This document shows, in pieces, positions 1 through 7,792 of a stretch of DNA of 14,516 nucleotides. Positions within the stretch are counted from its first letter, which is position 1, and each line of letters opens with the position of its first letter. Under the pieces are notes generated by a model. The model worked only from the letters and a program-made list of their open reading frames with translations, was not told the origin of the DNA and did not search any database. Source of the stretch: Candidatus Kapaibacterium sp. GTDB lineage: Bacteria; Bacteroidota; Ignavibacteria; Palsa-1295. The stretch is from NCBI GenBank assembly GCA_025450975.1, contig JANWLI010000143.1, forward strand, positions 1 through 14,516. The letters are read 5' to 3'. Position numbers and translations under genes: made by a program.

Positions 1-228
1 CGCTCCTGCGAACGCTTCAAACTGCTCTCAGAAACTGTATCGGATCCGGACCTTCGGGACTTCTACGCATCGTTGTTGGCAAGTGAGGCTCGGCATCGCA
101 ATACTTTCCTGGATTTGGCGAGGTTGTACTTTCCCGCTGCCGAGGTTGCATCTCGACTATATGACCTGGAGATATTTGAAGCAGGATTAGTACGGGGTCT
201 GAATTCTGAGCCCTCTATGCATGGATAA
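1..228 (+). CDS. miaE: tRNA-(ms[2]io[6]A)-hydroxylase, 3' end (partial)
   Basis: The open frame enters from the left edge and ends at TAA 226-228, giving the last 75 residues. The fragment contains SCERF (residues 2-6) and SEARH (28-32). This pair is typical of the MiaE family, where the Glu and His of an E-x-x-H motif bind the di-iron centre. MiaE hydroxylates the isopentenyl group of 2-methylthio-N6-isopentenyladenosine at tRNA position 37, an oxygen-dependent reaction in the cytoplasm. The fragment ends in a PSMHG-like tail, resembling the short histidine-containing end common in the family. The start and the first half of the di-iron ligands lie outside the window. The assignment rests on motif recognition and was not confirmed by a search. 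Confidence 0.8.
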   Translation, partial: RSCERFKLLSETVSDPDLRDFYASLLASEARHRNTFLDLARLYFPAAEVASRLYDLEIFEAGLVRGLNSEPSMHG

Positions 229-236
229 CGATTTCC

Positions 237-348
237 TGTCATTGTGAGTAATGCGAAGAATCCCTTAATGTATCGTAGATAGTTGCTATCTACAAGACAT
301 CAAGGGATTCTTCGCCTGCGGTCGCTACGCGACCTTCGGCTCAGAATT
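237..348. repeat. Palindromic MITE-like intergenic repeat
   Basis: An almost symmetrical palindromic element fills the gap between the convergent miaE and oppA-like genes. Outer arms ATTGTGAG (241-248) and CTCAGAAT (341-348) are inverted relative to each other with one mismatch. Inside them is a 63-bp hairpin (253-315) whose arms begin with GCGAAGAATCCCTT. A second hairpin, GGTCGC-TAC-GCGACC, lies at 320-334. From experience, short palindromes of this TTCTGAGC...GCGAAGAATC type recur in many unrelated bacterial genomes as non-autonomous repeats. No clear target-site duplication is visible. An 11-bp stretch AATTCTGAGCC inside the miaE end (202-212) is also inverted relative to 338-348, so the element may reach into miaE. 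Confidence 0.7.
253..315. terminator. Long hairpin, possible bidirectional terminator
   Basis: Arms 253-282 and 286-315 pair over 30 bp with a 3-nt loop and only a few internal mismatches (around 267 and 272-274 against 294-296 and 301). It sits between two convergent genes and could end transcription from either side. There is no U-tract of the usual intrinsic-terminator kind, so the terminator role is inferred from position and stem length only. The structure is equally explained by the MITE-like repeat that contains it. Confidence 0.35.
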
Positions 349-353
349 GCTGC

Positions 354-2054
354 CTATTCAGCAAACCAACATTCTTTCATCGGCCGGTTATCCTGCGCAT
401 TCGACGGGAAGGCACGGACCCAGGGCTGGATCAGATGGTAATCTTCATCATAGAAGAGCACGATCTGCGCTGCGTCGACGATCGATACCTGATCGGCTTG
501 TGCCCACAGCTGCATTGCCTTGGTGCGATCGGTCTCGCGGATGGCTGCTTCATATAATCTGTCGAATTCCGGATTGCGGTAGCGCGTCTGGTTGATCGAG
601 CTCGGACCGGATGCCGGAATATTCTTTCCATATAATAGATTGAGGAAATTCTGCGGATCGGGATAATCGGCGATCCAGCCAAGACGGAAATAGCTTGCCT
701 TGCCGTCATCGATGTTAGCAGTGTGCTGTGCCCACTCCGTGATCTGCAGTTTCACGTCGAGCCCAAGGTTCTCCTTGATCTGCGCCTGCACAGCCTGCGC
801 GACGTCTTCGTTGCGTCCGCCGCCTTTATTAAGTTGGAGTGTCAGCTCCGGCAAGTTGCCGCCGAGTTCTTTTTTCGCGATCTCGAGTTCGGCAAGCGCG
901 CTGTCGCGATTGAAGACGAAGCCTTTCACAGTTTCGAATGGATATCCCGGCATCGAAGGCGGCACTAATCCATGCTCACCGGGCAGATATGCCTGACCTT
1001 TAAGCACATACTTGACGATCTTCTTGCGATCGATAGCAAAGGCGATCGCGCGACGAAGATGAACGTTTGACACGCCTTCTTTCGTAATATTAAAGCCGTG
1101 GAATTGCACGCCGATCGCCGGCAAGCGGGTTAACTGGTACTTCGTGTACTCGCCTTTGAGATTCTTGTTCTCATCGACGACCTGCTGGTAAAACTCGTTC
1201 GGAATACGATAGACGTGATCGAGATTGCCCGACTTGAACTGCAGGATCTCCGACTTATTATCCGGAATGAACGTGTACTTGATCGTATCAATATAGGGGA
1301 GCTGGTTGCCATGCTGGTCACGGTCCCAGTAATTCGGATTGCGCACGAGAATACAATGACGGCCTTCTTTATATTCGAGAAAGCGGTACGGACCGGTGCC
1401 CACGCCATGATGCGTAAAATCTTTTCCGTAATGCTCGATCGCTTCCTTCGGGTAGATGAAGGCATTTGAGACGGCTACATAATTAATGAATGGCGAGAAC
1501 GGCTCGACAAGCGTGACGATAAAGGTTGTATCATCGGGTGCCTGCAGTCCACTGACGCCTGCGATCTTCGCCTTTGAATCGAAATACTGTTTCGCGCCTT
1601 TGATAACCTGGAAGTACGGATAGGCAAGCGTGTTCGTCGACGGATCGAGCGCACGCGTCCACGAATAGACGACATCGCCTGCTACAAACTTTCTTCCCTT
1701 CCCACCTGGGAAGCAAGCGTCATCATTAAACATGACATCGCTGCGAAGATGGAAGGTGTAGGTAATGCCATCCGGTGATATCTCGTAGCTCTTGGCGAGC
1801 GTCGGGTTGAGGTTGAGCGCGCTGTCGAACGTGAGCAGCTGATCGTAAATATTCTCGCCGATGTGGCGGCTGGTCGCATCGTTGATCTGTGGCGGATCGA
1901 GCGAGCGCATATCACCCGTCTCGTTCATGTGAAACGTCCCGCCATAGCGAACGCCACCTTTGGCTTCGCGAAGTGCATGAACGCCTTCTTCCTTCTTGCC
2001 GCACGAGGAGAGGAATAAACCGACTACAACGAGTAAAACACTAAATATCTTCAT
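354..2054 (-). CDS. Peptide/oligopeptide ABC transporter substrate-binding lipoprotein (OppA/DppA type)
   Basis: This 566-residue protein starts with a lipoprotein signal peptide: MKIFS, a hydrophobic run, and the lipobox LSSC with Cys18, followed by a charged GKKEEG stretch. The body matches the SBP_bac_5 family in length and motifs: RSLDP near the mature N-terminus, IYDQLLTFD, PTLAKSYEISPDG, GTGPYRF, a central RRAIAFAIDR helix, and a C-terminal DYPDPQNFL region. Such proteins bind peptides outside the inner membrane and pass them to an ABC permease. No permease or ATPase gene lies next to it, so it is an orphan here and its ligand cannot be named. ATG at 2054 is well placed for the signal peptide. 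The gene is divergent from the T9SS cargo gene and convergent with miaE. Confidence 0.9.
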   Translation of the reverse strand: MKIFSVLLVVVGLFLSSCGKKEEGVHALREAKGGVRYGGTFHMNETGDMRSLDPPQINDATSRHIGENIYDQLLTFDSALNLNPTLAKSYEISPDGITYTFHLRSDVMFNDDACFPGGKGRKFVAGDVVYSWTRALDPSTNTLAYPYFQVIKGAKQYFDSKAKIAGVSGLQAPDDTTFIVTLVEPFSPFINYVAVSNAFIYPKEAIEHYGKDFTHHGVGTGPYRFLEYKEGRHCILVRNPNYWDRDQHGNQLPYIDTIKYTFIPDNKSEILQFKSGNLDHVYRIPNEFYQQVVDENKNLKGEYTKYQLTRLPAIGVQFHGFNITKEGVSNVHLRRAIAFAIDRKKIVKYVLKGQAYLPGEHGLVPPSMPGYPFETVKGFVFNRDSALAELEIAKKELGGNLPELTLQLNKGGGRNEDVAQAVQAQIKENLGLDVKLQITEWAQHTANIDDGKASYFRLGWIADYPDPQNFLNLLYGKNIPASGPSSINQTRYRNPEFDRLYEAAIRETDRTKAMQLWAQADQVSIVDAAQIVLFYDEDYHLIQPWVRAFPSNAQDNRPMKECWFAE

Positions 2055-2167
2055 GAGACGAATACTACTGGTATATATGTAAGAAGTAGAAAATGCAGGA
2101 TTGGCCGGATTTACTCCCGCTCAGACTTCTTTGCGTAACTTTGATGGACCTAGCCGTTCTACTGCTT

Positions 2168-4660
2168 ATGAGACTCTCTACTGCAATACTGTTCACAGTA
2201 CTCCTTTACAGCCATGTAATAGGACAATCCAGTCTCAAAATCCTCTCACCAGAGCCGAACGAAGAAGTCTGTCTCGGCGCTTCCCTGCCGATCGCTGCTA
2301 CGATCGCCAATCGCGATAGCATTACGCGTACTATCGTTGCGCTCTTTGAGATCAGACACATCGCTTTTGACAGCGTATTGTATAGTCATCGCGATACGCT
2401 CTACGATATGCCTTCCGGTAGTTCAACAGATACGTCGTTTCCAGACTATATCACTAGCATAACCAATCCGAACCAGCTCGGCACGTTCCGTGCCTGTGTA
2501 TTTATTTCAGCGCTCGACGCTGCGAGCAATCCGATACCGGATTGGCCATTGACCGACTCGTCGTGCAGGCAGCTCTTCGGTATTCGTATAACGGACTTGC
2601 CTTATAACGATCCGATGAATGACTATACTACAACGGTAAACGACAATATCCCTGATTACCGCAAATGGCTTTCCTTTGGCGCGAGCGTCGTGGAAGGAAA
2701 TGATTTCACATGGGATCCGCCTCCTCCACGGAAGGAGCCGGACGATACGATCGTGTACGGAAAGAGTAATCTGCGAAGTCCTGTCGTAAGGCTCGACCGG
2801 TTAGATCGGCAAGGAAAACTCTACACCGGGATCGGCACAGGCGATACGATCACCAGCTTTCCGTTCAATCTTACTACGTCCCAAAGACGATTTGTCCTCT
2901 CGTTCGATTATATGCGCGCAGGGAAACAGCGTTACCCCTTATTATGGAACGAGAAATCTTTGCTCGGGCCAGAACATTTGGTCGTAAATCCACAAAATTA
3001 CCCACTGCGTGAGGGAGATTCACTCATCGTTGAATTTAAAGATACTGGCACATCAACATGTAATCCCGAAAAATGGGACCGCATGATCGGTATCGGTGGT
3101 GGACAGGATTTTGACTTCAAAAGCTTTCACCTACCTATCTATGAGAGCAAGTACTGCGACTCGGCGTTTCGATACCGCATTATCCTTAAGACCAACAATA
3201 ATGCAGAATCTATAGGACCGGCTGACGATGACGATCCCTGGTATCTCGACAATATTACCTTACAGCCTTTGGGATATAATTCCGAGATCGAAGTCATGTG
3301 GGTGCGCGTCGTGACTCCGTATACTAAATTGCCGAGTGGTAGCACCACGGCACTTCCTGTATATATCAAGTTTAAAAGTACAACAAGAAGTGTCGCTGTC
3401 GCCTTTCCACTCCAAGTGGTAATCCTGAACGACAATCGCGATACAGTTTACAAAACAATAAGGACTATTACGAGTCTTCAGGGAGGCCGGGACTCGGTAA
3501 TACGACTCCAGGATTGGAATGCACAAAATACTCTCGGCGTTTCGTCAAAATATTTCGTCTACGGCAAACTGTCACAAAACGGGTATGACGACTATCGTGA
3601 TAACAACACCACACATTCGATCTTCTATCTTAATGTCGAGCAGGACACCAATGCCGTCCAGGAATTCGCTCTTGACGATGGCAGCAACGACATCCCGGAA
3701 CTCACCGGTATCGGCGATGGAGGCATTGGCTTTGACGGCACAAGCGGCAGCTATGCGGTGAAGTTTACTTTGCCACGAGATGATACCCTCTTCGGCACAC
3801 GCATTTATTTTGCACGACATAACTCGGCTACCGACTATATTCGCATCACCGTCCTTCGCGGAGATGCAGGTTGCATTCCCGGCGATACGATCACCTCATT
3901 CGTCGATATGCGCAGACCGCCGATGAACGAGTTTTACCCGTATTACTTTCCAAAGCCAGAGGCTCTGCAAGCGGGCACCTACTGGCTGAGCGTCAGCCAA
4001 CTTTCGATCGATAATTACATGATCGGCGGCGACATCTCACGCGGCGGCGCACAGATTATTGTTGCCGATACTCTTTCGCCAAAGTTCGCTCCGATCTATT
4101 CAAGTCCTTATGGTACGCAAACGACACCATGGGAAAACACCGGCGACATCCGCTGCATGTATGCCGTCGAAGTACCCGCAGGCAGCGGCCAGTGGTCGCC
4201 GTGGATGCCCAATGCGGGATTCTGGCCAGTACATAGCGCCAGCAGCATACCCATGGCGATCAAGTTGAATCCAATGCTGAGTTCACCGTTCATCGGCGCT
4301 GGTACCTACCTGCCGATGATACGCCCCATGGTCGGAAGCTTCAACCGACAACCGGCACATGCCAACCACTCAATAGATCCGTTTACATTCGATGCATATC
4401 CGAATCCTTTCACGCCCGGAAGCACAGACGCGCATTTCAGCATTACCCTGCCGGAAAGCAGTTTGGTATCGGCTGTGCTTTACGACGATCTCGGCCGCGC
4501 TATCCGGACGCTTGCCGATCGCATGTTCGAACAAGGTGAGCACACGCTACGCTGGGACGGCAAAGACAGCGATGGCGCCTTCGTTCTCAACGGAGTCTAT
4601 ACCTGCCAGCTGAAGAGCAACGATCGCTCCGTATCGGTTCGGCTGCTTGTGATCCGATAG
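2168..4660 (+). CDS. Secreted protein with T9SS type A C-terminal sorting domain
   Basis: From ATG 2168 the product is 830 residues. I prefer this start because it places a normal Sec signal peptide first (MRLSTAILF, hydrophobic core, VIGQ cleavage region). An in-frame ATG at 2093 would add 25 residues, and another lies at 2144; none has a clear Shine-Dalgarno sequence. The last 87 residues begin YPNPF and continue with a FlgD-like beta-sandwich containing DDLGR, LRWDGKDSDG and NGVYTCQL, ending VRLLVIR. This is the type A sorting signal recognised by the type IX secretion system, which exports cargo across the outer membrane and attaches it or releases it. The roughly 700 residues between are rich in beta-strand-like and Asp/Thr sequence, and I see no catalytic motif. 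Its stop lies 2 bp from the stop of the convergent lipoprotein array. Confidence 0.8.
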   Translation: MRLSTAILFTVLLYSHVIGQSSLKILSPEPNEEVCLGASLPIAATIANRDSITRTIVALFEIRHIAFDSVLYSHRDTLYDMPSGSSTDTSFPDYITSITNPNQLGTFRACVFISALDAASNPIPDWPLTDSSCRQLFGIRITDLPYNDPMNDYTTTVNDNIPDYRKWLSFGASVVEGNDFTWDPPPPRKEPDDTIVYGKSNLRSPVVRLDRLDRQGKLYTGIGTGDTITSFPFNLTTSQRRFVLSFDYMRAGKQRYPLLWNEKSLLGPEHLVVNPQNYPLREGDSLIVEFKDTGTSTCNPEKWDRMIGIGGGQDFDFKSFHLPIYESKYCDSAFRYRIILKTNNNAESIGPADDDDPWYLDNITLQPLGYNSEIEVMWVRVVTPYTKLPSGSTTALPVYIKFKSTTRSVAVAFPLQVVILNDNRDTVYKTIRTITSLQGGRDSVIRLQDWNAQNTLGVSSKYFVYGKLSQNGYDDYRDNNTTHSIFYLNVEQDTNAVQEFALDDGSNDIPELTGIGDGGIGFDGTSGSYAVKFTLPRDDTLFGTRIYFARHNSATDYIRITVLRGDAGCIPGDTITSFVDMRRPPMNEFYPYYFPKPEALQAGTYWLSVSQLSIDNYMIGGDISRGGAQIIVADTLSPKFAPIYSSPYGTQTTPWENTGDIRCMYAVEVPAGSGQWSPWMPNAGFWPVHSASSIPMAIKLNPMLSSPFIGAGTYLPMIRPMVGSFNRQPAHANHSIDPFTFDAYPNPFTPGSTDAHFSITLPESSLVSAVLYDDLGRAIRTLADRMFEQGEHTLRWDGKDSDGAFVLNGVYTCQLKSNDRSVSVRLLVIR

Positions 4661-4662
4661 TA

Positions 4663-6534
4663 CTACTTATCTTTCACACACCGGCACGATGCGTTGAGCG
4701 GCGGTTGGTTCGGATCGTTGGCATTTGCCGATGAGTTAAATGGCACGATCGTCTGCGACATATGCTGCAGACTAAATCCCTGTGCATTGCCGTCCGTAAT
4801 TGTTGTACTTAAGAATAAAGCGATCTCGCTTTTCTTAACGTGGTTCTTGAATGCTCCCTTCGAAATGTCCCAGTTCCAGGTGAAGAGTCCACCTGGTATT
4901 CCGGTAAATCCGCTGCTGTTCGTTTCTCCACTGTACGATTTCCAAAGCGGCGACTTCAATTTCATTGCATTCCCTGCCTTCGACCGTCCTCCCAGAAACG
5001 TAAAGAGTTCGTCCCACTCTGCCTGGCTTGGCAAGTGCCAGCCCTTTGGGCAGATCCCCTGCACACCGCTGGGGTTTGCATTTGTCGCGTTGCTCGTGCC
5101 CATCGCCACTCTCCACGGATAGAGTCTGCCATAGATATCACAGTTCGCTTGAGACGAATCATAGCATTCGCTTCCCGGAGCCACGAAGCGCAGGTTCTCC
5201 GCCATCCAGTTTTGCTTGCCGATGCAGACGGCTTTGTACTTCTGACCGTCGCGTTCGTCGGTAAACTCTTCAACACATTCTTCGTAACTATAGTCTTTAT
5301 GACCATACTGGCGAAAATAGAGATCGCCTTTGAGAGACGGTGCGTGTTCGGGATCGAAGAATTCTTGATTGACAACATGAGAAGTATGAGCGATGCCTGT
5401 ACTATCTTTTTCGGATATTAATCTAATGATCAATGAATTTTCGCACGAAGCTGCGAACTCATCCGGCACCTGCCGCGAACTTCCGGCATAGGGAAGGTCT
5501 CGCGTATACCCGTAATAGCTGATCGGATTGCGATTAATAAACGCCTTGCCAACACCTTCTACAGTCATCGATCGCTCCGGACGGGTGACGATCTTCCCCT
5601 TATCGCTAACGAATACTTGTTTGGGCTGGATAAACTTATCGACTACAGTCCCGCTGTAGCACATGTTACCGAAGATGATCGTATTCGGCATCTGTGGAAG
5701 CAGGTTGACGTACTTTGAAGAGAAGTGAATGGTTCTGCCTTCAGAAGGAATAACGCTTTTATGCCAATTGGGATCTTGCGGATTGCCCTTGATCTCCGCC
5801 CCCATTATCAATTCCCCTTTCATCAGCTTATCATATCCCGCGGCACTCAGCTGCGTCACCGCTGCAGCCTTGATCGCTTCGTCGGTTGCTGTCGGAATAG
5901 CACTCAGATCGAGCGTCGAGCCGACACGAAAATTATCGATCTCTCCATGCGTATCCATCAACACTAACCCATAATCCTTAAAGGTCTCTACCACTCCGTA
6001 CGTGCATTGTTCATCGCGCAAGACTGTGACTTCCAGATCGAGTCCGGAAGCATTGATCTTCTCGAGTCCTAATTGAATTTGTGGATTGATCGCCGGTAGG
6101 GTTTTTGTATCCGCGGCAAAGAATAGTACTTTCTTATTGGTTATCGTATTCTTCGATAGCGGCATCAGGTCTTTTAAATGATTGCCACCAGGTCCACCCC
6201 GAAAGAGACTATTACCTGCTGCATCGACTTCGGTGAAATAAAAGGTTGTCTGCAGACCGGAAGTAAGAATAATACGTATGTACGTACTGTCGATCGAATA
6301 AATATCAGCCACATTTGGCTCAAAGAAGAGATACTCCATCGTCCGTTCGATCGCCCGGTGCGGGTCGCCACCAGAAGAATCGGCAAAGGCAAGAAATTGC
6401 GTTTGCGCTAGTGCAAGGATCGATTCGACCTCGGCTAACGATGGCTGACCTTGTGGCGTAACGCTCTCGGTCGTCCCACAGTGTGAAAGCAGGAATGAAA
6501 GAGCAAAAAGGGAAAGAAGTTTAAGTAGTTTCAT
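4663..6534 (-). CDS. Paralog A: caspase-like (clan CD) FISUMP lipoprotein
   Basis: The true start is most likely ATG 6534 (623 residues), because it opens with a lipoprotein signal MKLLKLLSLF...LSHC (Cys19) shared with paralogs C and E. The frame continues upstream without a stop only because of a frameshift in the preceding broken gene. Domains in order: an N-terminal domain of about 25-110; LFRGG (Arg112); a peptidase-like domain with DTHG (His196) and NMCYSG (Cys292); a DYSYEEC linker (about 414-420); and a FISUMP domain (about 426-623) with DGQKYKAVCIG, WMAENLR, GICPKGWHLP and the terminal SCRCVKDK. The His and Cys motifs match the catalytic dyad of caspase/gingipain-fold peptidases; enzymatic activity is inferred. 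It is the last gene of the array, with its start 4 bp from the ancestral stop of B'. Its peptidase-like domain is closest to that of E. Confidence 0.8.
   Translation of the reverse strand: MKLLKLLSLFALSFLLSHCGTTESVTPQGQPSLAEVESILALAQTQFLAFADSSGGDPHRAIERTMEYLFFEPNVADIYSIDSTYIRIILTSGLQTTFYFTEVDAAGNSLFRGGPGGNHLKDLMPLSKNTITNKKVLFFAADTKTLPAINPQIQLGLEKINASGLDLEVTVLRDEQCTYGVVETFKDYGLVLMDTHGEIDNFRVGSTLDLSAIPTATDEAIKAAAVTQLSAAGYDKLMKGELIMGAEIKGNPQDPNWHKSVIPSEGRTIHFSSKYVNLLPQMPNTIIFGNMCYSGTVVDKFIQPKQVFVSDKGKIVTRPERSMTVEGVGKAFINRNPISYYGYTRDLPYAGSSRQVPDEFAASCENSLIIRLISEKDSTGIAHTSHVVNQEFFDPEHAPSLKGDLYFRQYGHKDYSYEECVEEFTDERDGQKYKAVCIGKQNWMAENLRFVAPGSECYDSSQANCDIYGRLYPWRVAMGTSNATNANPSGVQGICPKGWHLPSQAEWDELFTFLGGRSKAGNAMKLKSPLWKSYSGETNSSGFTGIPGGLFTWNWDISKGAFKNHVKKSEIALFLSTTITDGNAQGFSLQHMSQTIVPFNSSANANDPNQPPLNASCRCVKDK
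4672..5263. repeat. Near-identical FISUMP-coding repeat, copy 1 (in A)
   Basis: The DNA coding for the FISUMP domain of A closely matches 6552-7144 in B', in direct orientation. For example, the block starting GTGCCCATCGCC at about 5096 reappears at about 6979 with only scattered differences. The match fades upstream of the FISUMP domain, where the two genes encode different subtypes of peptidase-like domain. This points to a recent duplication or gene conversion confined to this half. Confidence 0.75.
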
Positions 6535-6551
6535 TAGGTTATTTATCCTTG

Positions 6552-7144
6552 ATACACCGGCACGACGCGTTAAGTGGTGGCTGGTTCGGATCGAGCGTGC
6601 TGGTCGAGGTAAACGGTAGAGCTTTTTGTGACATATTTTTTGTGACATATGTTGAAGGCTTAGACCCCTCACCATCCCATCGACGACGGTTGTGCTTAAG
6701 AAGAGTGCCATCTCCCCCTTTAAAGCATAGGATATATCGGGATCAGGCAAATGCCCCTCCCAACCAAAGATGCCAGCAGGTATTCCCGTAAATCCACTAC
6801 TGTTATTTTCTCCACTATACGATTTCCAAAGCGGAGATTTCAATTTCATGGCGTTGCCGGCCTTATCGCGACCGCCGAGAAATGTAAAAAGCTCATCCCA
6901 TTCTGCTTCGCTTGGCAAATGCCAGCCCTTCGGACATATTCCCTGTACACCGCTCGGATTTGCATTCGTCGCGGTACCAGTGCCCATCGCCACTCTCCAC
7001 GGATAGAGCCTGCCGTAGATATCACAGTTCGCTTGAGAAGACTCGTAACATTGACTTCCCGGAGCAACGAAGCGGAGATTCTCCGCCATCCAGTTTTGCT
7101 TGCCGATGCAAACGGCTTTGTATTTCTGCCCGTCGCGCTCGTCG
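6552..7144. repeat. Near-identical FISUMP-coding repeat, copy 2 (in B')
   Basis: This is the partner of 4672-5263. It differs from copy 1 by scattered substitutions, by a diverged block in the loop after the SSGFTGIP motif (about 6690-6770), and by the extra 14 bp at 6637-6650. Confidence 0.75.
6623..6650. repeat. Perfect 14-bp tandem duplication causing a frameshift
   Basis: The unit TTTTTGTGACATAT occurs at 6623-6636 and again at 6637-6650 with no mismatch. On the coding (minus) strand this is ATATGTCACAAAAA twice. Paralog A has only one corresponding CGACATATGCTG segment (about 4756-4767), so the second copy is the derived state. Fourteen is not a multiple of three, so the duplication moves translation into a frame that lacks the native stop. 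Confidence 0.95.
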
Positions 7145-7792
7145 ATGAATTCGGTAACGCACCCTTCATAGCTGTAATCGTCATGTCCGGAATGTATCAG
7201 CGGCATCGTCGGGCTGATCTTCTCACCAAGCTGGGCGGCAGTATACTCGGCGCCGGCTGAATTCAGATAGGCATTCCCCGTGCTGTCACCATCGACCACT
7301 AACGCGCGGACGAGTGAGTCCTCCATCTTTTTACAAAAATTATTATCGACCGGATCGGACATGCCATTCCCGTATCCATACGAATAGTAGCTGATGAGTT
7401 GCCTGTTCGTAAACGCAGTCTTGATCGGATGATCGACGACGGCTTTCCCTCGCTGCGGCGCTTTGTATTCGCCAACCTGACTCCAGCCCGAGTAGCACAT
7501 GTTGCCGAGAATGATCGTATTCGGCATTGGAGGAAGTTTGTCGAGATACTTCGCGGTGACAATGACGCGAAAACGTTTCGATCCTGGTCCGTCACTCAAA
7601 AAATCCTTCCAGTTGAGTACATACGGAATATTGATCCCATGGCAGAAGCGGAGATCGCCACCGGAAACCTTGTCATAGCCTCCTGGCCCAATACTATAAT
7701 CCATCTGCTCCTTGATAAGCTTTTCCGATGTATCGATCGCAGGATCATAGATGATGAACTCGCCGCTGATAAAGGCGTCAGGCGTGCCTGGT

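Larger units (their letters stand above)
6539..7791 (-). pseudogene. Paralog B': 5'-truncated and frameshifted caspase-like FISUMP gene
   Basis: Homology to the other paralogs begins around 7788 with GTPDAF, the segment that follows the THG histidine motif elsewhere. About 200 codons are missing: the lipoprotein signal, the N-terminal domain and the catalytic-type His. Just upstream in this frame is a TGA, and the first ATG is internal at 7704. NMCYSG (Cys codon 7495-7497) and most of a FISUMP domain remain. After SLQHMSQK a tandem 14-bp duplication shifts the frame. Reading past it in the alternative frame restores an ending like that of A (DPNQPPLNASCRC...KDK) and a TAA at 6539-6541. In the shifted frame, translation would run through into A, making a 1013-codon frame from 7704 to 4663. 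I read this as a broken gene; a translated fusion cannot be excluded from sequence. Confidence 0.85.

Noticed and set aside
237..348. CRISPR or small-RNA locus in the left intergenic region
   Set aside because: There are no spaced direct repeats. The structure is one palindromic unit, better read as a MITE-like repeat.
4840..5421. Plus-strand open frames across the array (for example 4840-5421, 6751-7260 and 7399-7896)
   Set aside because: They lie antisense to FISUMP-coding or peptidase-like-coding DNA and recur at the same place in each paralog. They are by-products of the conserved minus-strand coding sequence.
4663..7704. One 1013-residue protein with two caspase-like and two FISUMP domains
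   Set aside because: The middle of this frame holds an internal lipoprotein signal (from 6534) preceded by about 36 residues of frameshifted nonsense created by the 14-bp duplication. Two separate genes, one of them broken, explain it better.
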